64,000 nucleotides of DNA from Lysinibacillus mangiferihumi (GCF_003049665.1 NZ_PYWM01000019.1:1-64000), one strand, 5' to 3'. Shown: positions 49,108 through 59,056, counted from the stretch's first letter. Translations and numbers: made by a program. Notes: generated by a model from the sequence alone, not told the origin.

Positions 49108-49716
49108 ATGAAAAAGTGGGTTCAAAAAAGTATCGTAATTATGGTTGCGTTTTTAACATTTGGATTAATTACGCCAACACATGAAATTTGGGATGCATTC
49201 GATCAAAACCCTTCGAATCGTGCCTCTATCGGTCCCTCACCTGGGACAAGCACTGCGCTAGCCGCTGAACCCGAAGCAAAAGCGGATGAAGCAACTGAAA
49301 TACAGCAAAATGCGATTGACTACGAAGCACTTCTAGTTGACGCAGCGAAAGAGCAATCGTATATGAAGTTTGGAACAAAAATCGGCCCTAAAATTAGCAA
49401 TGAATTTGATTCTATTATCTTCCCTAAAATAGAAGAGGCAATAGCGATGACAGTGGCCAACGTTGAAGAGGGATCATTGGCAAATCTCACAATTACTGAA
49501 AAACCAAGTGGCAACTATGGTGAAAAAATTTTCAATATTGTTAATAACGAAACAGGCAATGATTTAATTCGCTTCCATGTGCGTACTGAAAAGCGTCCAC
49601 AAGAAGGCTATTACTACAACTTCCACTATCACAGTGCTGAGGATGATTTTATGGCTCACAACAATCTTGGCGATATTTACTGGGAAAAAAACACACCACC
49701 GAAGTGGTTGTCATGA
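49108..49716 (+). CDS. ypjP: YpjP-like secreted or membrane-anchored protein
   Basis: 202 aa. An N-terminal hydrophobic segment (SIVIMVAFLTFGLITPTH) is followed by a variable region and then the conserved YpjP domain: KEQSYMKFGTKIGPKI, FPKIEEAIAM, ITEKPSGNYGEKIFNI, DLIRFHVRTEKRPQEGYYY and IYWEKNTPPKWL. Function unknown; conserved in Bacillales. Confidence 0.88.
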   Translation: MKKWVQKSIVIMVAFLTFGLITPTHEIWDAFDQNPSNRASIGPSPGTSTALAAEPEAKADEATEIQQNAIDYEALLVDAAKEQSYMKFGTKIGPKISNEFDSIIFPKIEEAIAMTVANVEEGSLANLTITEKPSGNYGEKIFNIVNNETGNDLIRFHVRTEKRPQEGYYYNFHYHSAEDDFMAHNNLGDIYWEKNTPPKWLS

Positions 49717-49730
49717 TATATAAGGGTTTA

Positions 49731-49762
49731 GGGGCTGTCTCTTAGAGATTAGCCCCACTTTT
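49731..49762 (+). terminator. Terminator of ypjP
   Basis: GGGGCT and AGCCCC arms, then ACTTTT; weak. Overlaps the end of the integrase relic. Confidence 0.45.
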
Positions 49763-50868
49763 AGCCCCAATTTCAATAGCGCGGTCAAAAGTGGCGATAA
49801 TTTTATCTTCCATTTCCCTCAATACATGCCCGTATGTTTTATAAATCATTTCAGGCGTGTTCCCTAAACGTTCAGCAATTACCCTTAATGGTACACCGTC
49901 ATTCATTAATATTTTTGCATGTGAATGTCTAAGAGAATGGATTGTACACTCTTTTGAATAATCCTTTTAAATCCTTTGTGTAACGTTGTTAATGGCATTG
50001 GTATCATACTTTCCAAAGAGTGGAATACATAATCATCATCTTCTAGTTTTTTCCGTAAGATAGTAATTTTTCTTTGATTACTTTTTGATAACGATTTAAC
50101 AGATCAATGACATTCTTACCAACTTTGATTTTGGTTTACTGTTTTTTGTTTAGTTGTTCCGGTACCATGAATTGTCCGATTCCGAATAATATTAATAGCT
50201 TGCTTTTCAAAGTCAATATCCCACCACTGAAGACCTAACACTTCATCTTTTCGCATCCCAGTACACTTAGTTAATCGGATGTGAGTATGTGTAAACCAGC
50301 TTCTTTATTTCGAGAAGAAGGCAAGCTTACGCCTTTTATTCGTGTGAAGTATTTCTTCTTCAATAGCTACATTAATAGCGATTGAAAAAATTGAATGTGC
50401 TTGTCGTACTGACCTGGTTCATATTGTTTTTCTAGTACATTTATAAATTCACGTCGATAAGTGGCTTTATCCAACTTTTGAAGTTTGTAGAAACCTAATA
50501 AATGTTTTATATTTGAATCAATTTCATAATTCAATTCTCCATTAATAAACACGAACTTTGAGTTTCGTGGTTCCTGATTAAAATCAAATAAAACGAACGA
50601 TATATTATTATTAGTTATTTTTATACCGCATTGTTTGTATTTTTTAATCGAAGAGGCATTTATGAAATTAACTCATTTAAGCGGATAATTATTTCTCATT
50701 GAGTTACAGTCGAATCTTTCCACTTTCTTTTACTTGTTTCTAACAACAAATCTAGCCATTGAGCGACAGTTAAGTTATCATTTTCTATATGTTTAGTTTC
50801 ACCTCGCAGCGTTTGAGCCTTCACTTCGAATAAGGCTTTTATAGCTGCTTTTTCTGTTTTAAAGAATA
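49742..50868 (-). pseudogene. Tyrosine integrase relic (third recombinase)
   Basis: From 50868 leftward: KALFEVKAQTLRGETKHIEN and LTVAQWLDLLLETSKRKWKD (arm and core-binding), FYKLQKLDKATYRREFINVL, VRQAHSIFSIAINVAIEEEI, then RKDEVLGLQWWDIDF-like, and finally LRHSHAKILMNDGVPLRVIA, ERLGNTPEMIYKTYGHVLRE and ...IEIGAKSGANL. At least five frame changes and stops. The nucleophile Tyr (KTYGHV) is still visible. It marks an older integrated element at this place. Confidence 0.85.
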
Positions 50869-51721
50869 AATACAGTGGTCACAAGTCCTCCATATTGGGG
50901 GCTACGTGACTATGATGTAGATGGACAAATCGGGCTTGAGAATACAGTAGAAGAATATGTATCTGCTATTGTTGATGTGTTCCAAGAAGTAAAACGAATC
51001 CTGAAAGACGATGGTACAGCATGGCTTAATCTTGGAGATGCATACGCAGGAAGTGGAAAAGGAGCATGGTCAGAAAAAAATATACAAAAGCATGATATTC
51101 TGGATCCTAAAGGCAATAAAACGAAGATTAATAATCTCCCTATTGGTTTAAAACCGAAAGACTAAATTGGTTTGCCTTGGCGTGTCGCATCGCATTCGCA
51201 TTACAAGCTGATGGATGGTATTTACGACAGGACATTATTTGGAGTAAACCAAATCCGATGCCTGAAAGTGTAACGGATCGTCCAACTAAATCACATGAAT
51301 ACATTTTTTGTTAAGTAAACAGCCTAAGAATTATTACAATCACGAAGTAATAAAGGAACCAGCTAATTCCGGAACTACTGATGTTAGAGGTTCACAAGAT
51401 GCATTTGGACAACCACAAAAAGCAATGCAGACTGATAAGCCAAGAGGATTATTTGATGGCAAGTATGGTAAGGATGCTTTTAGAGCAATTCGAGATAAGC
51501 GTTCTGTATGGACAGTCACGACAGAGGCGTTAAGAGAGGCTCATTTTGCAAAGTTTCATGAAGATTTAATTGAGCCATGTATTTTAGCTGGCTGTCCAAT
51601 GGATGGCATTGTATTAGACTCATTCTTTGGTTCAGGAACAACAGGATTAGTTGCGTTAAAACATGGACGTAATTTTATCGGTATTGAACTAAATCTAGAG
51701 TATATAAAATCAAGTTGTTAA
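50869..51721 (+). pseudogene. Site-specific DNA methyltransferase, broken
   Basis: Truncated at the 5' end: begins in the catalytic motif TSPPYWGLRDY (motif IV, SPPY of N4/N6-type enzymes). It runs to IKNLPIGLKPKD-like, stops at 51165, resumes as WRVAFALQADGWYLRQDIIW and, after another frame change, SKPNPMPESVTDRPTKSHEY. The last part reads to DSFFGSGTTGLVALKHGRNF (motif I, SAM binding) and IGIELNLEYI. Phage or restriction-modification type; inactive. Confidence 0.85.
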
Positions 51722-51791
51722 AATACATATATTACATATATTAGTGTATAATTAATTAAGTAAATATTATATTAAAGTGAGGTGATTTTAG

Positions 51792-51974
51792 TTGAGTAGT
51801 ATAAAAAATATAATAAAAAATAGAGTGTTTTGAGCGTCTGTTTTTTTCTTTATAGCATTATTACTTATTATGCAGCTACAATCAAATTTAAATTTGTTAA
51901 TAAAAATATTTATTGCGATAATTATTTCCGCGTTATTTTTCTTATTTAATTATCCATTGAAAAATAAAAAATGA
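51792..51974 (+). pseudogene. Small two-helix membrane protein with in-frame TGA
   Basis: TTG 51792 (GTGAGGTGA upstream) gives MSSIKNIIKNRVF, TGA, then in the same frame ASVFFFIALLLIMQLQSNLN and LLIKIFIAIIISALFFLFNY. Two TM helices; a Trp codon mutated to TGA would explain the stop. It precedes a secreted-protein relic and could have been its immunity protein. Confidence 0.45.
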
Positions 51975-52004
51975 AATGGTGTTATATACCTCAGGAGGGG
52001 TAAT

Positions 52005-52636
52005 ATTACAATAAAAAAACCAAAGATGGATTATTTAAAATTATTATGGTAGTAGCAATCGCTATGTTTTCTATCCTAAGGGTATTTACTGAAAACACTA
52101 ATGCAAGAGAAAATGATGAAAGCGAGAACTTAGAATAAATTGCATTAATGGAAGATACCTTAGAGCTAATTTATGAGACAGGTGTAGTTAATAACGAAAA
52201 AGGTTATTTCTTGGGGGATAATAGAGAAGTTTTTGAAAACGTATTGAGTAAGTACGATGATTATGAAGGGTTTATGCAACAAATTGAGGATGAGGGATTA
52301 TTTGTCACTACAAATCAAATCGATACTAGAGCTGTCGCTTGTAGATGGCATTTAATGAGACCAACAGCAGAATTTATAGCAGCCAAAAATAAATGTATCA
52401 TTAACGGTATAACTTCTAGTTATGGTTACATAGCTATAGCTAGTACTATAGCAAATTTAATTGCAGATAAAGAGTTTAAATTAGCAGCAGAAAAAATAAT
52501 TAATGGATTTAATTCAAATATTTGGGGAGTTATTGCAACCCTTTCGTTGATTCACATAGAATGTGCAGCAGAAATGGATAAAAATTCACTGGAAAAAGTA
52601 ATTGTGAGTAAAATAGTGTTGACTAATTGCATATGA
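52005..52636 (+). pseudogene. Secreted, bacteriocin-like protein with frameshift and in-frame stop
   Basis: AGGAGGGG lies five bases before an ATT at 52005 (possible non-standard start). A run of seven A needs one more to join the signal-peptide frame (DGLFKIIMVVAIAMFSILRV). The mature part passes one TAA (52137) and continues in frame as IALMEDTLELIYETGVVNNE to RPTAEFIAAKNKCIINGITS and GFNSNIWGVIATLSLIHIEC. Composition resembles small secreted antimicrobial or phage-associated proteins. No family is certain. Confidence 0.45.
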
Positions 52637-52852
52637 AAAAGTGGAGACTACTAAATTGCTAGTGTCTTTTTATAATTACAATACATTCCATTCGAACTAT
52701 GATATATAAACTTAATTTAAGTGCTAAGAATATTTTAAAGGAGATTGAAAATGCAGATGAAGAAACAAAAGTTATAATTTTAACAATGCATTTCAATCTG
52801 GATATGATGTGTAGCAATGAGTGATGTTGTACAGACTGAAATATAATTTATA

Positions 52853-52883
52853 AAAGTCACATCTAACAAGGTGTGGCTTTTTG
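52853..52883 (+). terminator. Terminator
   Basis: AAAAGTCACAT(CT) and (AG)GTGTGGCTTTT arms then TTGTT. The 52637-52852 stretch holds no supported gene. Confidence 0.75.
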
Positions 52884-53034
52884 TTATGTCATAAATTTTG
52901 ATTACGATGTAATATGTTCATTATTTTGTAAAAAATAGTGGGTAATCCCCTTTTGTAAGAGTAAGTTATTTCCTGTATAATTTAATTGTAAGTAATTGTA
53001 AAAACAAAAACTAATGATGAAGAGAGGGAGACTC

Positions 53035-53361
53035 ATGGCTTGTACAAAAGGTGAAAAAGGACGCAACATGGGTGAAACAAACAACGCACTAAGAAAAGAA
53101 ATAAAAGGCGACATCATAGAAAAAATCAAAGATATAAATGATATTAGAAGAACTGCAGATAGTATTTATACATCAGATAATTTTCATTTAGATTCTAAAG
53201 AAATAAATAATGGTAGCTACAAAGTCGAGATACAGTATAAAAAAGGAACTAAACAAACGGTCTCTGTAATCGAGGTAGAAAAAAGTGCTACTAGTACTGC
53301 AGATGTTAAACAGGCATTGACTAACAGTTTGAATGATGGGTATAAGTGGATTGTTAGTTAA
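53035..53361 (+). CDS. Unknown 108-aa protein
   Basis: ATG 53035 has GAGGGAG close upstream; ATG 53068 is an internal alternative. Charged helical first half (ALRKEIKGDIIEKIKDINDI), then a beta-like second half (SYKVEIQYKKGTKQTVSVIE). Soluble, no known family. Confidence 0.5.
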   Translation: MACTKGEKGRNMGETNNALRKEIKGDIIEKIKDINDIRRTADSIYTSDNFHLDSKEINNGSYKVEIQYKKGTKQTVSVIEVEKSATSTADVKQALTNSLNDGYKWIVS

Positions 53362-53436
53362 AGAATAAAATAGTTAATTTAGTGCATATCATTGAATCAA
53401 TATGTTGTTTATAAGGTATCGAAATAAGTAAGTGGA

Positions 53437-53465
53437 GTCACGTTCTTTTGAGCGTGGCTTTTTTA
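53437..53465 (+). terminator. Terminator of the 108-aa protein gene
   Basis: GTCACGTTC and GCGTGGC-type arms then six T. Nothing coding is seen from 53466 to 53696. Confidence 0.7.
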
Positions 53466-53696
53466 TGCAATTATCTTTGATTGCGGAGGGACTAAAAGGT
53501 GGGAGAATCAAGTACATAAAAAGGTAAACTATTATTGGTGAAATAAAGAACTACTCAAAGAAAAAGAGGCCTGTCTCAAAGAAATTATTGGATCAGTGGT
53601 AGAAAAAGTTTATCTAAAAAAAGAAAGAACGAATTAGAAAAGATGAAGGCTTATGACATATAATCACTAGTAGTTAAAATGACACATTAATATTAC

Positions 53697-53744
53697 TAAA
53701 CAAAGCCTAGGTACTCAATTAATTTTGAGCCTGGGCTCTGTTTA
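53697..53744. terminator. Long bidirectional terminator
   Basis: AAACAAAGCCTAGGTACTCA and its near-complement TTGAGCCTGGGCTCTGTTT form a stem of about 19 bp. Confidence 0.75.
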
Positions 53745-53782
53745 CTCTTTGCTTTTTACATTATTCTAATCCTAATTGAGTC

Positions 53783-54285
53783 TTATTCATCCAATTTACC
53801 ACCTTGGAACATTAAAGAAGCATTTGCCCCTAAAGACTTACCATCATAACTATACATAACTACATCGCCAGATTCAGAAATTACCGCACCTTCACCTTCA
53901 CCTTCAAGAATCTCAAATACTTGTTCTTTTGTCATACCATTTTCTAATTTATTGAATTGGTCAATAGTGATTTCAATGTCAGATGAATCAACACCAAATA
54001 GAAGTTATTGTAGAAGCTGCTAGGCCACCATCCGACTCAAATTCATACATAACTGTGTGGTGTGGTTCACCAGCTGAACCTGTTTCAGACATAATTTTAC
54101 CTTCAGCACCAACAAGTTTTACTATTTCTTCATATGTCATGCATCTTTAATATGTTTGAACTTTTCCTCAGCTAATATTCCATCTTCTTTAGCAACTGGT
54201 GCCGTTGTTTCTTGTTTAGAATCATTTGGCGATTAAGCAACCGGTTTTTCATCTTTTCTTGATTCGTTGTATTTTTGCTCGTTCG
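53783..54285 (-). pseudogene. DUF3862/SmpA-like lipoprotein remnant, N-terminus lost
   Basis: Minus-strand pieces: SPNDSKQETTAPVAKEDG, LAEEKFKHIKD, then (with one G added at GATGC) GMTYEEIVKLVGAEGKIMSE and HHTVMYEFESDGGLAASTIT. After a second shift come VDSSDIEITIDQFNKLENGM, TKEQVFEILEGEGEGAVISE and a final SLMFQGGKLDE. Two copies of the G-M-T-x-E-x-V repeat, as in SmpA/DUF3862-type lipoproteins. The lipobox part is replaced by an unrelated SMEK fragment. Confidence 0.6.
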
Positions 54286-54479
54286 CTAGTAGAAGTAACT
54301 TGATAACATATTTGCGATTCTATATCACCTAAGTTAATAGCTGGATGATTAACTTTTGTTTCATTCATGTTTAAGAGATTAATTTCGTAGATTAGACTTA
54401 AAAGTCCAGCATAGAAATCCTCAGTTGATTTATTAATATCTGTATAGCCGATTTTATTGTTTAAATCTGTATACTCCAA
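54249..54479 (-). pseudogene. SMEK-domain fragment joined to the lipoprotein relic
   Basis: 76 aa: MEYTDLNNKIGYTDINKSTE, DFYAGLLSLIYEINLLNMNE, HPAINLGDIESQICYQVTST and SERAKIQ match the SMEK domain, an N-terminal module in conflict-system proteins. Normally a long effector region follows; here the frame ends seven residues later by entering the lipoprotein gene in another frame. A recombination junction lies at about 54260-54290. Confidence 0.6.
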
Positions 54480-54545
54480 TTAAAAGATATTACTTTTGAT
54501 GTATTAATTATATTGGTGTATGAAAAAGCGTATTTAACAACACTC

Positions 54546-54577
54546 GCACTCGTTTACCCTACGAGTGTATTTTTTTT
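54546..54577 (+). terminator. Terminator-like hairpin
   Basis: CACTCGT and ACGAGTG arms then TATTTTTTTT. The 54578-54838 stretch is non-coding. Confidence 0.7.
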
Positions 54578-54838
54578 GAAATTTAATCTTAAGTTTGAAT
54601 GACTGAGGTGCTATTAGTTGGCAAGGAACAGAGCTACATACCTTTTTAATCTGTGCATCATGACGCATCTGAATAAATTTTTAATGTTAATGGTTGAACT
54701 ATTAACATTCCTCAATGTGCAACTGTAATCTAAAACTCTAATATTGAAAATAAAGGGGTGATTTTATATAAATTAAAAAATTTATGAAAGCGTTGTATAG
54801 GCTATTTACTGAACGATGTAAAGGAGAATTAAATAAAG

Positions 54839-57151
54839 ATGCTTAAGAAGTTTTTAATCGTAGTACCTGTCACGTTATTTTTATTTGCATTACTTTTCAA
54901 TGAGAATAAGGTTTTTGCAAATTTTACGGAAGATGGGTTTATCTATAATGATAATACAACGGGTATAGTACCAGAAATGTATTATCCAGGTGGGGTAACA
55001 ATTTACGGAGATAATAATCCCAGTCGAAAAGATTTGGTCATTCCAGATACGCTAGGTGGTAAGCCTGTCACAAATATATGGTATGAAACATTTAATCATA
55101 AACAACTGACCTCCTTAGTGCTATCAAATAATGTAAAATTAATAGGCTACAATGCATTTGATAATAATTTACTAACTTCAGTAGTATTCCCGAATCAGCT
55201 TGAATGGATTGGAGATTTTTCTTTTGCGAATAATAAGCTATCCAGTATAACAATACCTGATACTGTAAAAAGAATCGGCCAGGGTGCATTTGTTAATAAT
55301 GATTTACAGACAATAACGATTTTAAGTCGAAATACAATTGTATTACCAAATGCTATACCTAAACAAACGAAGATTTTGGGAACAATTCCATCAAAGGCAA
55401 AGGAGTATGCTGATCAAAATGGAAATCCATTTGAGTATTTAGGATTTACAATTACCTACGATGGAAATGGCCATACAAGTGGCAGTGTTGCAGCAGATTA
55501 TATAGACAAGACAACACAATCATTTACTGTGAAAAAACAGGAGTCATTAAAGAAAGATGGTTACGTTTTTACGGGATGGAATACAGAGCGGGATGGTAGC
55601 GGCACTGATTATCATGTAGATGAAGTAAAAACAATGACAGGAGATTTAACACTTTATGCTATGTGGTTGCCGCAGCAACATGTAACGTTTAACACGGATG
55701 GAGGGAGTAAAATTCCACCACAATTCGTGAACGATCAAACATTAGTGGTGGAACCACCTGCTCCAACAAAACAAGGGCATACATTTGAAGGTTGGTATAA
55801 AGAGGCAGCACTAACAAACAAGTGGGATTTTATGAATGATGTAGTAAGCAGTCCAATTACTTTGTATGCGAAGTGGAAAGTCGTTCAACATGAAGTGACG
55901 TTTAATACAGGTGGAGGAAGTGCTATGCCATCACAACTAGTTGATGACAACACAGTACTGATAGGGCCATCTGTTCCAACGAAACAAGGTTATATATTTG
56001 CTGGTTGGTATAAAGAGGCAGCGCTGATCAACCAATGGGATTTGACAAATGATGTAGTAACGAGTGCAACAACATTATTTGCCAAATGGAAAGTCGTACA
56101 ATATGAAGTGACGTTTAATACGAATGGAGGCAGTGGAATCCCCTCACAGATGGTCGATATTAACATGAAGATAAATGAACCCACTATCCCAATAAAACAA
56201 GGTTATACATTTGGTGGATGGTATAAAGAAGCAACATTGACAAATGGGTGGGATTTTAAGAAAGATACGATAACAGGTAAGACAACGCTTTTTGCAAAGT
56301 GGTTTGTTAATAGTTCTCCAGATAGTAGTAATAATAGTAGTCATTCATCACCGCAAAATGTTACAGTATATTTTGAAACAAATGGCGGGAGCGTATTAGG
56401 TCACTTGTCTGTAGCGCATGACACAAAGATAGCAACGTTACCGATTCCTAAAAAGGAAGGTTATACATTTGGCGGCTGGTATAAAGAAGCTGCTTTAATC
56501 AATGAGTGGGATTTGACAAAAGACCGTGTGACGCAAGAGACCAAGTTGTATGCGAAATGGATTGCAAACATAGCGTCAGAGCCGACACCAGAACCAGCTC
56601 CGGAACAACCGAAACCTGAACCGGAATTACTAAAACTGTCCTTTCATGATATTGCTGGTCATTGGGCAAAAGAAATGATAGAAGAAATAGCTAGTCAAGG
56701 GATTATAACAGGGTATCCAGACGGTTCGTTTCGTCCGAATGAATTCATTCAACGACAGCATGTGGCGCTGTTATTCTACCGTGCTTTTGAGTTCGAGCCC
56801 ACACGCAATGCTATTACATTTTCGGATGTAAATGCAAACCATCCATACTATGAAGCCATTACGACATTACAACAAGCAGGAATAGTCGATGGTTCACAGG
56901 GGAAATTTAATCCTAATGCTTTAATGACGCGTGCACAGTTGGCAAAAGTCGTGACGCTTGCGCTAAAGATAGCATTAGGAGGCACTAGCACATTCCAAGA
57001 TGTTCCTCCAACGCATTGGAGCTATGCGTATATCGCTGCATTAGCAGAACTTGAAATTGTAATTGGCGATAACGGTAAATTTAAGCCAGATGAACCCGTT
57101 ACGCGAGCACAGATTGTAGCCATTCTATACAGAGCATTGAATCTTCGTTAG
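54839..57151 (+). CDS. S-layer-anchored LRR/InlB-repeat surface protein
   Basis: 770 aa. The signal peptide is at residues 1-27 (cleavage after VFA). A BspA-type leucine-rich region covers 60-200 (repeats such as LTSLVLSNNVKLIGYNAF and LTSVVFPNQLEWIGDFSF). Then come an InlB-B/Flg_new repeat array of five units (EGWYKEAALTNKWDF-type) at about 205-580 and a PEPAPEQPKPEPE linker. Three SLH domains (HDIAGHWAKEMIEEIASQGI; FRPNEFIQRQHVALLFYRAF and so on) end the protein. It is exported and bound to secondary cell-wall polymer. Probably an adhesin or protein-binding factor. Confidence 0.93.
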   Translation: MLKKFLIVVPVTLFLFALLFNENKVFANFTEDGFIYNDNTTGIVPEMYYPGGVTIYGDNNPSRKDLVIPDTLGGKPVTNIWYETFNHKQLTSLVLSNNVKLIGYNAFDNNLLTSVVFPNQLEWIGDFSFANNKLSSITIPDTVKRIGQGAFVNNDLQTITILSRNTIVLPNAIPKQTKILGTIPSKAKEYADQNGNPFEYLGFTITYDGNGHTSGSVAADYIDKTTQSFTVKKQESLKKDGYVFTGWNTERDGSGTDYHVDEVKTMTGDLTLYAMWLPQQHVTFNTDGGSKIPPQFVNDQTLVVEPPAPTKQGHTFEGWYKEAALTNKWDFMNDVVSSPITLYAKWKVVQHEVTFNTGGGSAMPSQLVDDNTVLIGPSVPTKQGYIFAGWYKEAALINQWDLTNDVVTSATTLFAKWKVVQYEVTFNTNGGSGIPSQMVDINMKINEPTIPIKQGYTFGGWYKEATLTNGWDFKKDTITGKTTLFAKWFVNSSPDSSNNSSHSSPQNVTVYFETNGGSVLGHLSVAHDTKIATLPIPKKEGYTFGGWYKEAALINEWDLTKDRVTQETKLYAKWIANIASEPTPEPAPEQPKPEPELLKLSFHDIAGHWAKEMIEEIASQGIITGYPDGSFRPNEFIQRQHVALLFYRAFEFEPTRNAITFSDVNANHPYYEAITTLQQAGIVDGSQGKFNPNALMTRAQLAKVVTLALKIALGGTSTFQDVPPTHWSYAYIAALAELEIVIGDNGKFKPDEPVTRAQIVAILYRALNLR

Positions 57152-57185
57152 ATTCTACTAAACTCATCGACTAATGAAGTAAATG

Positions 57186-57229
57186 AAACTCGTATTTTGA
57201 TTAAAGTTTTATCAAAATACGAGTTTTTG
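57186..57229 (+). terminator. Terminator of the surface protein gene
   Basis: AAACTCGTATTTTGA and TCAAAATACGAGTTT: a perfect 15-bp stem then TTGC. Confidence 0.88.
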
Positions 57230-57365
57230 CTTTACTTGTAATGATAGGTTAGAGTTCAAATATAAAATGGAAGCTATATATATAATTTACAATAAATGTG
57301 TTATACTTATTTTGTTTTACAAAAAAAGAAAAAGGGGGAAATAACATCTATTTGGTGTGATATGT

Positions 57366-58646
57366 ATGAGCGAATTGAAAAAGGTTTTTGGGAAATTAAA
57401 TAAAATCGATATGTTTTCACCGTATTTCTTTTTGCCATTTATTTTACTGCTATATTTTTTTATTAGCTTATTTGATTGGCATAAATTTGAACAATTCGGT
57501 ATTCATGTATCTATTTGGTCGGCTGTAATTTTAGCCGTTATTTGTTATTACATAGGTGTATTTTTAATCGATAAACTAGAGTGGACAATTCCATCGTTCG
57601 GTCTGTCGTTTTTAGGAAAGTATGTAATTCATTTTATCGTGGCCTTAACAGTGCTTGGGTTAGGCTCTTATTTCTTGATGATTTATAATGGTAACTTGGG
57701 GATTACAGATGAAGCCAATCGACGTAATTTAGACCCGAAGTTAAGCTTCTTTAGCCAATTATTATGGTTTGGTGTTTTATTGCTGTTATCTTATAAAATG
57801 ATAATGGAAAAAACGATGACATGGAAGAAAGCAATAGTATACGGCCTGATTTTTGCTGTTGTAATGTTTCTATTTTTATTAATGGCCTATCGTACGCCGC
57901 TCATTATTATGCTATTTACAGGGATTATTGTTTTCCACTATGTTGTAAAAAGAGTGAAGTTAACGTGGTTTTTAACGGCAATATTCGTTATTGGCGTAGG
58001 TTTCTCATTGTTTGGTTTTATTCGTGTGATTACAGAGGATACGTCAAATGATTTTAATAAACGTGAACAACCGAATGTTGAACTAACGGCTGAGGAAGAA
58101 GAAAAACTATTAACGGCTGAACAAAAAGTAAACTTAACACCGAAATGGGTGCGTGCATTAAATGCTGAAGCAGTGACAAGTCATATCGTGTTAAGTACCA
58201 TTATCGAATACACAAAAGAAGAAGGTTACTTAAAAGGTGAAATCCATCAAGGCATTTTTAGTACAATTTTACCTGGCGAGCAAATCTCACCACGTATGAA
58301 AGTTACCGAGGTCGTTAATTCAATTACGGTCGAACGAGGTATATTGGTCACACGTGAACAGCGAACAACTACGCCAACTTTTATTGGTCAATTATTTTTA
58401 GACGGAGGCTATTTATTAGTAGCAATTGGCTTCCTATTATATGGCGTATTAATTTCTCTAATTTATAATAAAGTAAAACAAAATGGCATACGTAGTTTCC
58501 ATACGGTTGCTTACGCATTCACGATTACTGTGTTTACAGTATCCATGCACACCGGTTTACTGGATTTAATATTTGTTCTAATGCTTGGGTTCGTTATTAT
58601 AGCATCATCAATTTTGCCATCTAATAGGCAAAAGTTGAATAATTAA
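57366..58646 (+). CDS. Oligosaccharide repeat-unit polymerase-like membrane protein
   Basis: 426 aa from ATG 57366 (GGTGTG upstream). About ten TM helices with one large outer loop at residues 215-305 (KREQPNVELTAEEEEKLLTA; GIFSTILPGEQISPRMKVTE) and a final helix cluster. This topology is that of Wzy/EpsG-like polymerases, often called O-antigen polysaccharide polymerase Wzy. No glycosyltransferase genes are adjacent, so the substrate is unknown. Confidence 0.75.
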   Translation: MSELKKVFGKLNKIDMFSPYFFLPFILLLYFFISLFDWHKFEQFGIHVSIWSAVILAVICYYIGVFLIDKLEWTIPSFGLSFLGKYVIHFIVALTVLGLGSYFLMIYNGNLGITDEANRRNLDPKLSFFSQLLWFGVLLLLSYKMIMEKTMTWKKAIVYGLIFAVVMFLFLLMAYRTPLIIMLFTGIIVFHYVVKRVKLTWFLTAIFVIGVGFSLFGFIRVITEDTSNDFNKREQPNVELTAEEEEKLLTAEQKVNLTPKWVRALNAEAVTSHIVLSTIIEYTKEEGYLKGEIHQGIFSTILPGEQISPRMKVTEVVNSITVERGILVTREQRTTTPTFIGQLFLDGGYLLVAIGFLLYGVLISLIYNKVKQNGIRSFHTVAYAFTITVFTVSMHTGLLDLIFVLMLGFVIIASSILPSNRQKLNN

Positions 58647-58653
58647 AATAAAT

Positions 58654-58706
58654 AAAACTATCCGCTAAAGTTAATGGTAATAACTTTTTCAGGATAGTTT
58701 TTTTTG
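58654..58706 (+). terminator. Terminator of the polymerase gene
   Basis: AAAACTATCC and GGATAGTTTT arms then TTTTT. Confidence 0.85.
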
Positions 58707-58750
58707 TGCGTGATTCGCTTAATACAAAAATGGTGGCTGGGGCATAAGAG

Positions 58751-58791
58751 AAAAAGTGTTAGATTGAACCCAATCAATCTAACACTTTTTT
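58751..58791. terminator. Second hairpin, 16-bp perfect stem
   Basis: AAAAAGTGTTAGATTG and CAATCTAACACTTTTT. Abuts the palindromic repeat element that follows. Confidence 0.8.
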
Positions 58792-58794
58792 GCT

Positions 58795-58935
58795 ATGCCG
58801 TTGTTGTCCGCTACGGCGGTGCTTTCCGCTCAGCACAGTAAGCCGCAACCCTCGCTACGCGCGGAATGCCCGCGTCTTACATTATGTGCTGTTCCCGCCG
58901 GAGTCACCTCCTCCGCTACCAACAACTAGTGAACA
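58795..58935. repeat. G+C-rich palindromic intergenic repeat element
   Basis: About 140 bp, far richer in G+C than the flanks. Outer arms GTTGTTGTCCGCTACGG and CCTCCGCTACCAACAAC and inner arms CAGCACA/TGTGCTG fold into a cruciform. I recall similar multicopy elements between genes in Lysinibacillus and Solibacillus. Non-coding. The remaining gap to 59056 holds nothing else. Confidence 0.7.
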
Positions 58936-59056
58936 TTTCTAATTTTTTTAATTGCAAAATCAAGAATAGCTAAGGTCTCCATATAGCAAAAATTTATGAA
59001 CAGCTTTCCTCTGTTCCTTAAATTTTTTTAGTTTTGTCCTAGCCTCTTATTAATAA

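Noticed and set aside
51836-51974. Genetic code change (TGA as Trp)
   Set aside because: Large genes in the window end at TGA normally and use TGG for Trp, so TGA is a stop here; two small genes do not support recoding of the genome.
54938-56580. Tandem DNA repeats in the surface protein gene as a CRISPR or satellite
   Set aside because: The periodicity is explained by coding InlB-type repeats of about 70 residues; no short direct repeats with unique spacers were seen in the window.
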